DNA of 19,839 bases from Heyndrickxia sporothermodurans (GTDB lineage Bacteria > Bacillota > Bacilli > Bacillales > Bacillaceae_C), in assembly GCF_016785185.1 (NCBI RefSeq), contig NZ_JAEKDY010000063.1; one strand, given 5' to 3'. This document shows positions 1 through 4,818 of this stretch, piece by piece. Numbering within the stretch: position 1 is the stretch's first letter; each line of letters opens with the position of its first letter. Both the position numbers and the translations under genes were made by a program. A model generated the notes under the pieces. That model was not told where the DNA came from and ran no database searches. It was given only the letters and a program-made list of their open reading frames with translations.

Positions 1-74
1 AGCTTGTATCCAAGATTTCCTTCTAGATATTCTTTAACTACCATCAGTTTAAATTTCTCACTATATTTAGCCAT
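1..74 (-). CDS. IS3-family transposase OrfA, N-terminal fragment (runs off window)
   Basis: Only the first 24 codons are present, starting at the ATG at 72-74 and leaving the window at base 1. The protein begins MAKYSEKFKLMVVKEYLEG and continues NLGYKL. This is the typical opening of the small OrfA helix-turn-helix protein of IS150-like elements, which binds the element ends and is normally fused to the OrfB DDE integrase by programmed frameshifting. A Shine-Dalgarno sequence GGAGTG sits at 82-87, seven bases before the ATG, and lies wholly inside a hairpin arm. Whether the full transposase is intact cannot be judged here. Confidence 0.75.
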   Translation of the reverse strand, partial: MAKYSEKFKLMVVKEYLEGNLGYK

Positions 75-81
75 AAATAAA

Positions 82-120
82 CACTCCAAAAGTTAGATTT
101 TTACTCTAACTTTTGGGGTG
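82..120 (-). other. IS end hairpin sequestering the orfA ribosome-binding site
   Basis: CCAAAAGTTAGA (86-97) and TCTAACTTTTGG (105-116) form a perfect 12-bp stem with a 7-base loop. The stem extends to about 16 bp (82-97 with 105-120) across one mismatch at 85/117. On the minus-strand transcript the 3' arm contains the GGAGTG ribosome-binding site of orfA. A transcript entering from rbgA would fold it and hide that site. Such structures in IS elements are known to limit transposase synthesis from outside promoters; applying that here is inference. Confidence 0.7.
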
Positions 121-130
121 CAGTACAAAA

Positions 131-1000
131 TTAGGGGGATGCAGTTTCTTTTTGTTCACCAGGTATATCGAATGATAAAGCTCCTAACTTATCCGAACGG
201 ATATCACGAATAATCGTTTCCGCTGTTTTATCGTAATCGACTTCCCCTTTCGACATTAAACATCCACGTAATTCACCTATATGATTAAATAAATCAAGGA
301 CCTCAGAAGGAATTTCGGAAAAATTATATCTTTCCTTTAGTCGATTAGGATAATTTTCCTCAAGAAAACGTAATGCGTAAATTGAAATATCCTGCAAGTT
401 TAATATCGTATCTTTAATAGCACCAGTTAAAGCTAATTTATAACCTACTTCTTGATCTTCAAATTTCGGCCATAAGATCCCTGGAGTATCAAGTAATTCC
501 AGTTCTTTCCCGACTTTAATCCATTGCTGCGACTTCGTAATACCAGGCATATTTCCTGTCTTTGCTATATTCTTCTTAGCAAGACGATTAATTAATGTAG
601 ATTTCCCTACATTAGGAATACCGATAATCATCGCACGGATAGCTCTAGGTTTCATCCCTTTTGCCTTCATACGATCAAATTTAGGCTTCAATATTTCTTT
701 GGCTGCATTTACAATTTCATGTAAGCCACTTCCGGCTTGTGAATTGATTGATAAAGCTTTTTTATCTTGCTCGGCATAGTATTGCAACCATTTTTTCGTC
801 GTTTCACGGTCTGCTAAATCAGCTTTATTTAATAAAGTTAATCTCGGTTTTTGCTGAATGATCTCATCGAGCATTGGGTTTGCAGAGGAAACAGGAATTC
901 TCGCATCCACCAGCTCAAAGACGATATCCACCAATTTTAGTTTCTCCGTAACTTCCCTGCGAGCTTTTGCCATATGCCCTGGGAACCATTGAATCGTCAT
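131..1000 (-). CDS. rbgA: Ribosome biogenesis GTPase RbgA (YlqF)
   Basis: This 289-residue GTPase acts late in assembly of the 50S ribosomal subunit; in B. subtilis the family promotes uL16 incorporation. The G motifs occur in circularly permuted order, the hallmark of the YlqF/YawG family: G4 NKAD at residues 58-61, G1 GIPNVGKST at 127-135 and G3 DTPG at 171-174. The N-terminus (WFPGHMAKA) and the C-terminal RNA-binding half (GELRGCL) also fit. The ATG at 998-1000 follows TGGAG at suitable distance. It lies 19 bases downstream of lepB and is probably co-transcribed with it. Length is close to the usual 280-290. Its TAA at 131-133 sits four bases from the IS tip, so the coding region looks intact, though the last few residues cannot be compared with an uninterrupted allele. 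Confidence 0.96.
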   Translation of the reverse strand: MTIQWFPGHMAKARREVTEKLKLVDIVFELVDARIPVSSANPMLDEIIQQKPRLTLLNKADLADRETTKKWLQYYAEQDKKALSINSQAGSGLHEIVNAAKEILKPKFDRMKAKGMKPRAIRAMIIGIPNVGKSTLINRLAKKNIAKTGNMPGITKSQQWIKVGKELELLDTPGILWPKFEDQEVGYKLALTGAIKDTILNLQDISIYALRFLEENYPNRLKERYNFSEIPSEVLDLFNHIGELRGCLMSKGEVDYDKTAETIIRDIRSDKLGALSFDIPGEQKETASP

Positions 1001-1019
1001 GCTTTCAACTCCATATTTC

Positions 1020-1562
1020 TTATTTTACAAGGCGAATGTCTGAAATTGGCCAATAAATTAATTTCGTATCACCAATTACTTTCTTTAATGGAACCGCACC
1101 AATATGTCGGCTGTCCTTACTAAATCTGCGATTATCACCCATGACGAAGATTTCTCCTTCAGGAACGGTTTCTTGTCCGACCGGAGTATCTTTCAAAGTG
1201 AAATCTTCTGTCAAAGGACCTTCCGGTAAGTCTTTTTTATATTGATCTAGGTATGGTTCCTTATACGCTTTGCCATTTATGTAAAGTGTATCATTTTTAT
1301 ATTCTACCTTATCACCCGGTAAACCAATAACTCTTTTTATGTAGTCTTTCTTTTCAGGTGCATGGAAAACAACGATATCAAACCGATCCGGATTTCCTAG
1401 TTTATTAACGATCATCCGATCTCCATTTTGAAGAGTAGGCATCATGGAAGAACCATCTACAACAATTGGCGCAAATAAAAAATAGCGAATAATTACCGCA
1501 AGTGCCACCGCAATTAGCAGAGCTTTAGTCCATTCCCATAATTCGTTCTTTTGTTTTGACAT
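1020..1562 (-). CDS. lepB: Type I signal peptidase
   Basis: This 180-residue membrane protease removes signal peptides from exported proteins on the outer face of the cytoplasmic membrane. One transmembrane segment lies at about residues 12-31. It is followed by box B GSSMMPTL with the predicted nucleophile Ser39 and box D DYIKRVIGLPGD with the general base Lys76. Box E GDNRRFSKDSR lies near residue 142. The short single-anchor form is the Gram-positive (SipS-type) kind. The ATG at 1560-1562 follows GGCGGTGG. In many Bacillaceae a signal peptidase gene sits between rplS and rbgA, as here. Several paralogues usually exist per genome, so the symbol sipS, sipT or similar cannot be assigned precisely. 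Confidence 0.95.
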   Translation of the reverse strand: MSKQKNELWEWTKALLIAVALAVIIRYFLFAPIVVDGSSMMPTLQNGDRMIVNKLGNPDRFDIVVFHAPEKKDYIKRVIGLPGDKVEYKNDTLYINGKAYKEPYLDQYKKDLPEGPLTEDFTLKDTPVGQETVPEGEIFVMGDNRRFSKDSRHIGAVPLKKVIGDTKLIYWPISDIRLVK

Positions 1563-1592
1563 GTTTCCACCGCCTATGTAAAATTGCCAAGC

Positions 1593-1620
1593 TATATATA
1601 TTAATATATCAGCTAATCAA
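1593..1620 (-). promoter_or_regulatory. Possible sigma-A promoter for lepB-rbgA
   Basis: Minus strand: -35 TTGATT (1615-1620), 16-base spacer, -10 TATATA (1593-1598), about 25 bases before the lepB ribosome-binding site. The area is very AT-rich and contains a 14-base palindrome ATATATTAATATAT (1596-1609), so chance matches are likely. A separate promoter would make sense because a terminator-like palindrome lies upstream at 1713-1736. Confidence 0.35.
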
Positions 1621-1712
1621 CAATAAATGTAAAATATTTTTTATGCCTATCATTATTTTATATCCAATTTACCATATCCATAATCCGGATTAAAAAATTT
1701 ATTAAAGTCGAA

Positions 1713-1736
1713 AAGGAGCTTGATATCAAGCTCCTT
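1713..1736 (-). terminator. Perfect 24-base palindrome, probable terminator after rplS
   Basis: AAGGAGCTTGAT is followed directly by its exact reverse complement. In RNA this gives a GGAGCTTG/CAAGCTCC stem with an ATAT loop. On the minus strand the stem is followed by TTTTCGACTTT, a moderate U-tract. It lies about 90 bases after the rplS stop and before lepB, with a repeat-like element in between. It would also terminate plus-strand transcripts weakly. Confidence 0.6.
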
Positions 1737-1741
1737 CTCTT

Positions 1742-1817
1742 CTTGTCCAGCATCAGCACCTAGCTCCCCCACAAGGTCAAATGACTTGTCGGGGCTGACC
1801 AAGGCGCTTACACTTTT
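1742..1817. repeat. Bacillaceae-type intergenic repeat (imperfect long hairpin)
   Basis: The plus strand starts TTGTCCAGCATCAGCACCTA and ends GACCAAGGCGCTTACACTTT. The middle folds back on itself: CCCCCACAAG pairs with CTTGTCGGGG around a GTCAAATGA loop, and the flanks GCACCTAGCT and GCTGACCAAGGCGC pair imperfectly. The text and layout resemble an interspersed repeat that I recall from many Bacillus-group genomes (…AGCGCCTAGC … ACCAAGGCGCTT…). That resemblance is from memory, and copy number cannot be tested in one window. Its GC content is visibly higher than the flanks. It abuts the rplS stop codon. Any protein reading across it is probably accidental. Confidence 0.6.
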
Positions 1818-1824
1818 CTTATTA

Positions 1825-2169
1825 TTATCGAATTTCTTTAATACGAGCGGCTTTACCACGTAAATTACGTAGGTAGTAAAGTTTCGCACGGCGAACTTTA
1901 CCGCGACGCACTACTTCAAGTTTCGCAATCTTAGGAGTGTGAACAGGGAATGTACGTTCAACACCAACACCATAAGAAATTTTGCGAACTGTGAAAGTTT
2001 CGCTGATTCCACCACCACGGCGTTTAATTACAACACCTTCAAATAGCTGGATACGTTCGCGAGTACCCTCGATAACTTTAACGTGTACACGTACAGTATC
2101 ACCAGGACGGAACGCTGGAAGATCAGAGCGAAGTTGATCTTTTGTAATTTCATCAATAATTTTGTGCAT
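1825..2169 (-). CDS. rplS: 50S ribosomal protein L19 (bL19)
   Basis: This 114-residue protein belongs to the large subunit near the subunit interface. Family features include FRPGDTVRVHVKV near the N-terminus, IQLFEGVVIKRRGGG, and YGVGVERTFPVHTP. The basic C-terminus, with RRAKLYYLRNL followed by GKAARIKE, also fits. The length is one residue shorter than the usual 115. The start is the ATG at 2167-2169 (MHKIIDEITKDQL), chosen over an upstream in-frame start at 2199 because GGAAGGAG lies nine bases before it. It has its own promoter and an autoregulatory-type leader, so its dose can be set apart from trmD upstream. Confidence 0.98.
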   Translation of the reverse strand: MHKIIDEITKDQLRSDLPAFRPGDTVRVHVKVIEGTRERIQLFEGVVIKRRGGGISETFTVRKISYGVGVERTFPVHTPKIAKLEVVRRGKVRRAKLYYLRNLRGKAARIKEIR

Positions 2170-2257
2170 CGAATTCAACTCCTTCCAACAGATGCTCATA
2201 CAAATCTATCCATGCAGCGGAACATCGTTTTCATGCGATTTATTAAAATAAATCACA
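2170..2257 (-). ncRNA. L19 leader (ribosomal protein leader in rplS 5' UTR)
   Basis: The predicted transcript start near 2257 leaves an unusually structured leader of about 88 bases. A hairpin of GATTTAT and ATAAATC lies close to its 5' end. Downstream, the conserved-looking ATGTTCCGCTGCATG and GCATCTGTTGGAAGGAG frame the ribosome-binding site, so UUCC can pair with GGAA of the Shine-Dalgarno region. This matches my recollection of the Firmicutes L19 leader family (an Rfam class), thought to mediate feedback by L19. A covariance-model search would decide. Confidence 0.7.
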
Positions 2258-2263
2258 AGGAAT

Positions 2264-2292
2264 ATCTTATCATATCAATAACTGTATTGCAA
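2264..2292 (-). promoter_or_regulatory. Sigma-A-type promoter for rplS
   Basis: Minus strand: -35 TTGCAA (2287-2292), 17-base spacer, -10 TAAGAT (2264-2269). It sits just after the trmD stop codon at 2313 and about 95 bases before the rplS ATG, which is the right place to produce the structured leader. Confidence 0.6.
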
Positions 2293-2312
2293 TCACCTAT
2301 TTACCAATGACC

Positions 2313-3059
2313 TTAATCTTTCTCACACTTTTTCCATTCTGCTATCCATTCCTTATGTTTCTCTGTTAATGGATAGTTTTCTAACAAATCAGGTCGTCTT
2401 TCATATGTTCGCTTTAGCGATTGTTTCTCCCGCCATTCATCTATATGCTTATGATTTCCTGATAATAGTACATCCGGTACCCTCATCCCTCTAAAGTCAG
2501 CAGGGCGTGTATAGTGGGGATGTTCCAACAAGCCTGATGAAAAAGAATCTAGCAGCGGAGAATCTTCATTTCCTAACACTCCAGGCAGTAGACGAACAAC
2601 ACTATCAATGACAACCATTGCTCCTAGCTCTCCACCTGTTAACACATAATCACCGATGGATATTTCATCTGTTACGACATGCTCACGAATTCGTTCATCA
2701 TATCCTTCATAATGACCGCAAACAAATATAAGATGATTTTCTTTTGCTAATTCCTCAGATACTTTTTGAGTTAAAACTTTACCTTGAGGACATAAAAGAA
2801 TTACTCTCGGCGGTTTACTATTTTCTTCGTTTTTAGTCAGAGAATCAACTGCATCGAATATTGGCTGTGGCTTTAAAACCATTCCTGCACCGCCGCCGTA
2901 AGGATAATCATCAACTGTTTGGTGCTTGTTATCAGCAAACTCGCGAAAATTTACGACATTGTATTGTACAACTTTTTTTTCAGCCGCTTTTTTTAATATA
3001 GAGGAACCAAAGACTCCGGAAAACATTTCGGGAAAAAGGGTTAGGACGTCTATTTTCAT
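2313..3059 (-). CDS. trmD: tRNA (guanine-N1)-methyltransferase TrmD
   Basis: This 248-residue SPOUT-class enzyme uses S-adenosylmethionine to methylate N1 of G37 in tRNAs reading CNN and related codons, preventing +1 frameshifts. The trefoil-knot cofactor site is visible: CPQGK at 90-94, GHYEGYDERI at 115-124, and SIGDYVLTGGE at 134-144. Arg156 and Asp171 (in DSFSSGLLEHP) match the catalytic arginine and aspartate of the family. The C-terminal helical domain follows. The ATG overlaps the rimM stop by four bases (ATGA), which implies translational coupling; rimM-trmD pairing is standard. The length agrees with the 240-250 expected. Confidence 0.98.
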   Translation of the reverse strand: MKIDVLTLFPEMFSGVFGSSILKKAAEKKVVQYNVVNFREFADNKHQTVDDYPYGGGAGMVLKPQPIFDAVDSLTKNEENSKPPRVILLCPQGKVLTQKVSEELAKENHLIFVCGHYEGYDERIREHVVTDEISIGDYVLTGGELGAMVVIDSVVRLLPGVLGNEDSPLLDSFSSGLLEHPHYTRPADFRGMRVPDVLLSGNHKHIDEWREKQSLKRTYERRPDLLENYPLTEKHKEWIAEWKKCEKD

Positions 3060-3571
3060 GATAATAATCCTTCCATTGGATCAATCGTTATAACCTTTTC
3101 CTCGATGTTTACATTTTTTATTATGTCATCAATATATGGGATTAAGTGTTCTTTTTTATCCTTTCCTTTAACTACCCATACATCATTTGCTCCAGGGGTT
3201 AATATTTCTTTTACAATCCCAATTTCTTCTCCGTCTAGTGTAATAACTTTGCACCCAATGATTTCATGGAAATAATATTCTCCTTCATCAAGGTTTGTTA
3301 ATTGTTCTTCAGAAATTTTTAATAAACCATTCTTCCATTTTTCAACTATATTAATATTTTCGTACCCCTCAAATTGTAATAAGTCGAAATTTTTATGTGT
3401 ACGATGATTTTTAATCGTTAATTGAACTGGTTCTTGATTATTTAAAAATAAATAAAGGGTATTCCCTTTTTGATATCGTTCTTCGGGAAAATCTGTTTTG
3501 GAGATGACACGAACCTCCCCATTAAGTCCATGCGTATTTACTATTTTTCCTACATTAAACCAATTAGTCAT
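3056..3571 (-). CDS. rimM: 16S rRNA processing / 30S maturation protein RimM
   Basis: This 171-residue chaperone of 30S assembly binds uS19 and helps mature the 3' domain of 16S rRNA. The N-terminal half (FNVGKIVNTHGLNGEVRVIS) is the RimM beta-barrel. The C-terminal PRC-barrel carries YYFHEIIGC, ILTPGANDVWVV and LIPYIDDIIK. The length is near the 172-174 typical of Bacillus. The ATG at 3569-3571 follows GAGGTGAG. The gene starts ten bases after the ylqD stop and its last four bases overlap trmD, so the three form one transcription unit. Confidence 0.97.
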   Translation of the reverse strand: MTNWFNVGKIVNTHGLNGEVRVISKTDFPEERYQKGNTLYLFLNNQEPVQLTIKNHRTHKNFDLLQFEGYENINIVEKWKNGLLKISEEQLTNLDEGEYYFHEIIGCKVITLDGEEIGIVKEILTPGANDVWVVKGKDKKEHLIPYIDDIIKNVNIEEKVITIDPMEGLLS

Positions 3572-3581
3572 TCACTCACCT

Positions 3582-3968
3582 CTAACGTATTTCTATGACA
3601 ATTCCATCTTTTACTATAATCATTTGTTCTTTCATTAGTTTTTCCCAATTATCGCCGACTTTTACATCCACAATGGCTTGTATGTCCTGTTCTTTAATTT
3701 CGCTTCCTAGCGGCAGTAGAGAAAGCTGCTCAATTTGAAAATCAATTAATTTAATTTTCTCTTTTCTGCTATTAATTTCTTTTTCAAAATGTGTTTTTAA
3801 ACTTGTTGGTGAAAACTTGTTTGTTCGCTCCAATTTTTTTAATTCAAATCGTAATTGATCACATTCTTTTTGCATGGTGATTTTTTTTTGAATATAGGAT
3901 TGCTGCAGTTCTTTTTTACTTTTTTCTGTTAAAACCTGCTTTATTGTTACAGTTTGAAGTAACTGCAT
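3582..3968 (-). CDS. ylqD: YlqD family protein, function unknown
   Basis: This 128-residue protein of unknown function is conserved at this position in Bacillus. The chain is hydrophilic and charged. Residues 15-85 look like a helical coiled coil rich in Lys and Glu, followed by a small beta-type tail with NWEKLMKEQMIIVKDGIVIE. No signal peptide, membrane segment or catalytic motif is visible. The ATG at 3966-3968 is preferred to a GTG six bases upstream because AAGGAGG then has normal spacing. It is first in a group with rimM and trmD, separated from khpA by a terminator. Context suggests a link to translation, but that is inference only. Confidence 0.9.
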   Translation of the reverse strand: MQLLQTVTIKQVLTEKSKKELQQSYIQKKITMQKECDQLRFELKKLERTNKFSPTSLKTHFEKEINSRKEKIKLIDFQIEQLSLLPLGSEIKEQDIQAIVDVKVGDNWEKLMKEQMIIVKDGIVIEIR

Positions 3969-4077
3969 TTCCACCCTCCTTATATGTTCTTTTACTAATT
4001 ATTTTCACTTTGCATTTGTGATACTTTATTTTGATAAGGAGTTAAAAAGAGGTATGTATACGAATTTTGTATATAGA

Positions 4078-4105
4078 AAAAGGGAGGAATTGAACCCTCC
4101 CTTTT
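4078..4105 (-). terminator. Rho-independent terminator of the rpsP-khpA unit
   Basis: AAAAGGGAGG (4078-4087) and CCTCCCTTTT (4096-4105) form a perfect 10-bp stem with an 8-base loop. On the minus strand it is followed by five U residues. It lies 75 bases past the khpA stop and separates that unit from ylqD. The symmetry also permits weak termination in the opposite sense. Confidence 0.85.
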
Positions 4106-4154
4106 CTCATGCAGTGTAATAAATTCAGTGTGAGAATTCTTATTTCTGCTTGAT

Positions 4155-4181
4155 AAACCAAAGGAAATTATCCTTTGGTTT
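4155..4181 (-). other. Stable hairpin overlapping the khpA stop codon
   Basis: AAACCAAAGGA (4155-4165) and TCCTTTGGTTT (4171-4181) form a perfect 11-bp stem with a 5-base loop. The last base of the stem is part of the khpA TGA codon. On the minus strand the downstream sequence is TTTATCAAGC, too poor in U for a strong intrinsic terminator. A true terminator follows 50 bases later. It could protect the mRNA 3' end or slow terminating ribosomes; no evidence separates these. Confidence 0.6.
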
Positions 4182-4414
4182 CATTCGATAATTTCCAAAT
4201 AAATTTTCTTATGATGTTTGGATCCTGCTGCAGCATAGACAACAGTTCGAATGGCTTTTGCAACCCGCCCCTTTTTTCCTATTACCTTACCGATATCCTG
4301 TTTATTAACTGATAGTTTGTAAGTGATATGACTATCTTCTTCAGCTACGAAAACTTGAACATCTTCTGGTGAATCGACAAGGGGCTTAACAATCGTTTCG
4401 ATCAAATCTTGCAT
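4181..4414 (-). CDS. khpA: KH-domain RNA-binding protein KhpA (YlqC)
   Basis: This is a single KH domain protein of 77 residues from the ATG at 4412-4414, or 80 from a GTG at 4423. The nucleic-acid-binding loop GKVIGKKGR carries the GxxG signature at residues 46-49. In Firmicutes KhpA partners with KhpB (Jag/EloR) as an RNA-binding pair affecting cell elongation and small-RNA biology. The gene follows rpsP almost directly, the standard order in Bacilli. Neither start has a clear Shine-Dalgarno sequence (only GTGA nearby), so translation is probably coupled to rpsP termination, and the exact start is uncertain by three codons. Confidence 0.93.
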   Translation of the reverse strand: MQDLIETIVKPLVDSPEDVQVFVAEEDSHITYKLSVNKQDIGKVIGKKGRVAKAIRTVVYAAAGSKHHKKIYLEIIE

Positions 4415-4425
4415 TGAGTTCACGA

Positions 4426-4698
4426 TTATTTGCTATATTTTGCGTTGTGGAATTTTTCCATGATGCCTTGTTTAGAAAATAGATTGCGAACTGTGTCAGA
4501 TGGCTTTGCACCATTTTGTAACCATTTCATTGCTAGTTCTTCATCAATTTTAACTTCAGCTGGTTGTGAAACAGGATTATAAGTTCCTACTGTTTCAATA
4601 AAGCGTCCATCACGTGGTGAACGAGAATCAGCTACAACAATACGATAGAAAGGAGATTTTTTTGCTCCCATACGTTTTAAACGAATTTTTACTGCCAT
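4426..4698 (-). CDS. rpsP: 30S ribosomal protein S16 (bS16)
   Basis: This 90-residue small-subunit protein, needed for 30S assembly, has the exact usual length for Bacillus. Recognisable features are MAVKIRLKRMGAKKSPFYRI, VVADSRSPRDGRFIE, GTYNP and WLQNGAKPSDTVRNL. The ATG at 4696-4698 is preferred to a GTG at 4710 because GGAGGTG then lies nine bases away and the family starts MAVKIRL. It follows ffh after a 120-base gap containing two promoter-like signals. khpA begins within a few bases of its stop. Confidence 0.98.
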   Translation of the reverse strand: MAVKIRLKRMGAKKSPFYRIVVADSRSPRDGRFIETVGTYNPVSQPAEVKIDEELAMKWLQNGAKPSDTVRNLFSKQGIMEKFHNAKYSK

Positions 4699-4738
4699 TT
4701 TAAATAGCACCTCCGAATAGTTTTACACAAGATAGTAT

Positions 4739-4766
4739 ATTATCAAATATGTGTTTAGTTTGTAAA
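4739..4766 (-). promoter_or_regulatory. Proximal promoter candidate for rpsP
   Basis: Minus strand: -35 TTTACA (4761-4766), 16-base spacer, -10 GATAAT (4739-4744). It would start transcription about 30-35 bases before the rpsP ATG. Confidence 0.5.
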
Positions 4767-4785
4767 GTGTTTTTTCTTAACACTT
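4765..4785 (-). other. Small hairpin between tandem rpsP promoters
   Basis: AAGTGTT (4765-4771) pairs with AACACTT (4779-4785) around a 7-base loop. On the minus strand the stem leads into TTTAC, so it is a weak terminator at best for transcripts from ffh or from the distal promoter. It overlaps the -35 region of the proximal promoter. Confidence 0.4.
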
Positions 4786-4788
4786 AGT

Positions 4789-4817
4789 ATTATATCAAAA
4801 ACGATGAGAAAGGACAA
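4789..4817 (-). promoter_or_regulatory. Distal promoter candidate for rpsP (extended -10)
   Basis: Minus strand: -35 TTGTCC (4812-4817), 17-base spacer, perfect -10 TATAAT (4789-4794) preceded by TGA, an extended -10. It begins right at the end of ffh, so rpsP-khpA can be transcribed independently of the SRP genes. Confidence 0.55.
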
Positions 4818-4818
4818 A

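Larger units (their letters stand above)
1..127 (-). mobile_element. IS3-family (IS150-like) insertion sequence, left end only
   Basis: Read on the minus strand, the element begins at base 127 with TGTACTGCACCCCAAAAGTT, which looks like the terminal inverted repeat of the IS150 group of IS3-family elements. A hairpin follows, then the start of an OrfA-type helix-turn-helix protein. The rest of the element lies beyond the left edge of the window, so its length, right end and target duplication cannot be seen. The tip lies four bases past the rbgA stop codon, and the transposase genes point the same way as rbgA. The group assignment comes from remembered family features, not from a search. Confidence 0.8.

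Noticed and set aside
1596..1609. ATATATTAATATAT palindrome before lepB as an operator
   Set aside because: Fourteen bases of pure A/T in a very AT-rich spacer are likely by chance; no known operator matches.
1653..1889. 78-residue minus-strand open frame between rplS and lepB
   Set aside because: It overlaps the end of rplS in another frame, has no ribosome-binding site, and reads through the repeat-like block and the palindrome. It looks accidental.
2083..2310. 75-residue plus-strand open frame across the rplS start and leader
   Set aside because: It is antisense to rplS, its leader and promoter, with no family resemblance or start signal.
3975..4077. Search for a ylqD promoter after the terminator
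   Set aside because: A dyad TATAC…GTATA (about 4056-4074) and loose hexamers exist, but none makes a convincing -35/-10 pair. A promoter is expected there but I cannot place it.
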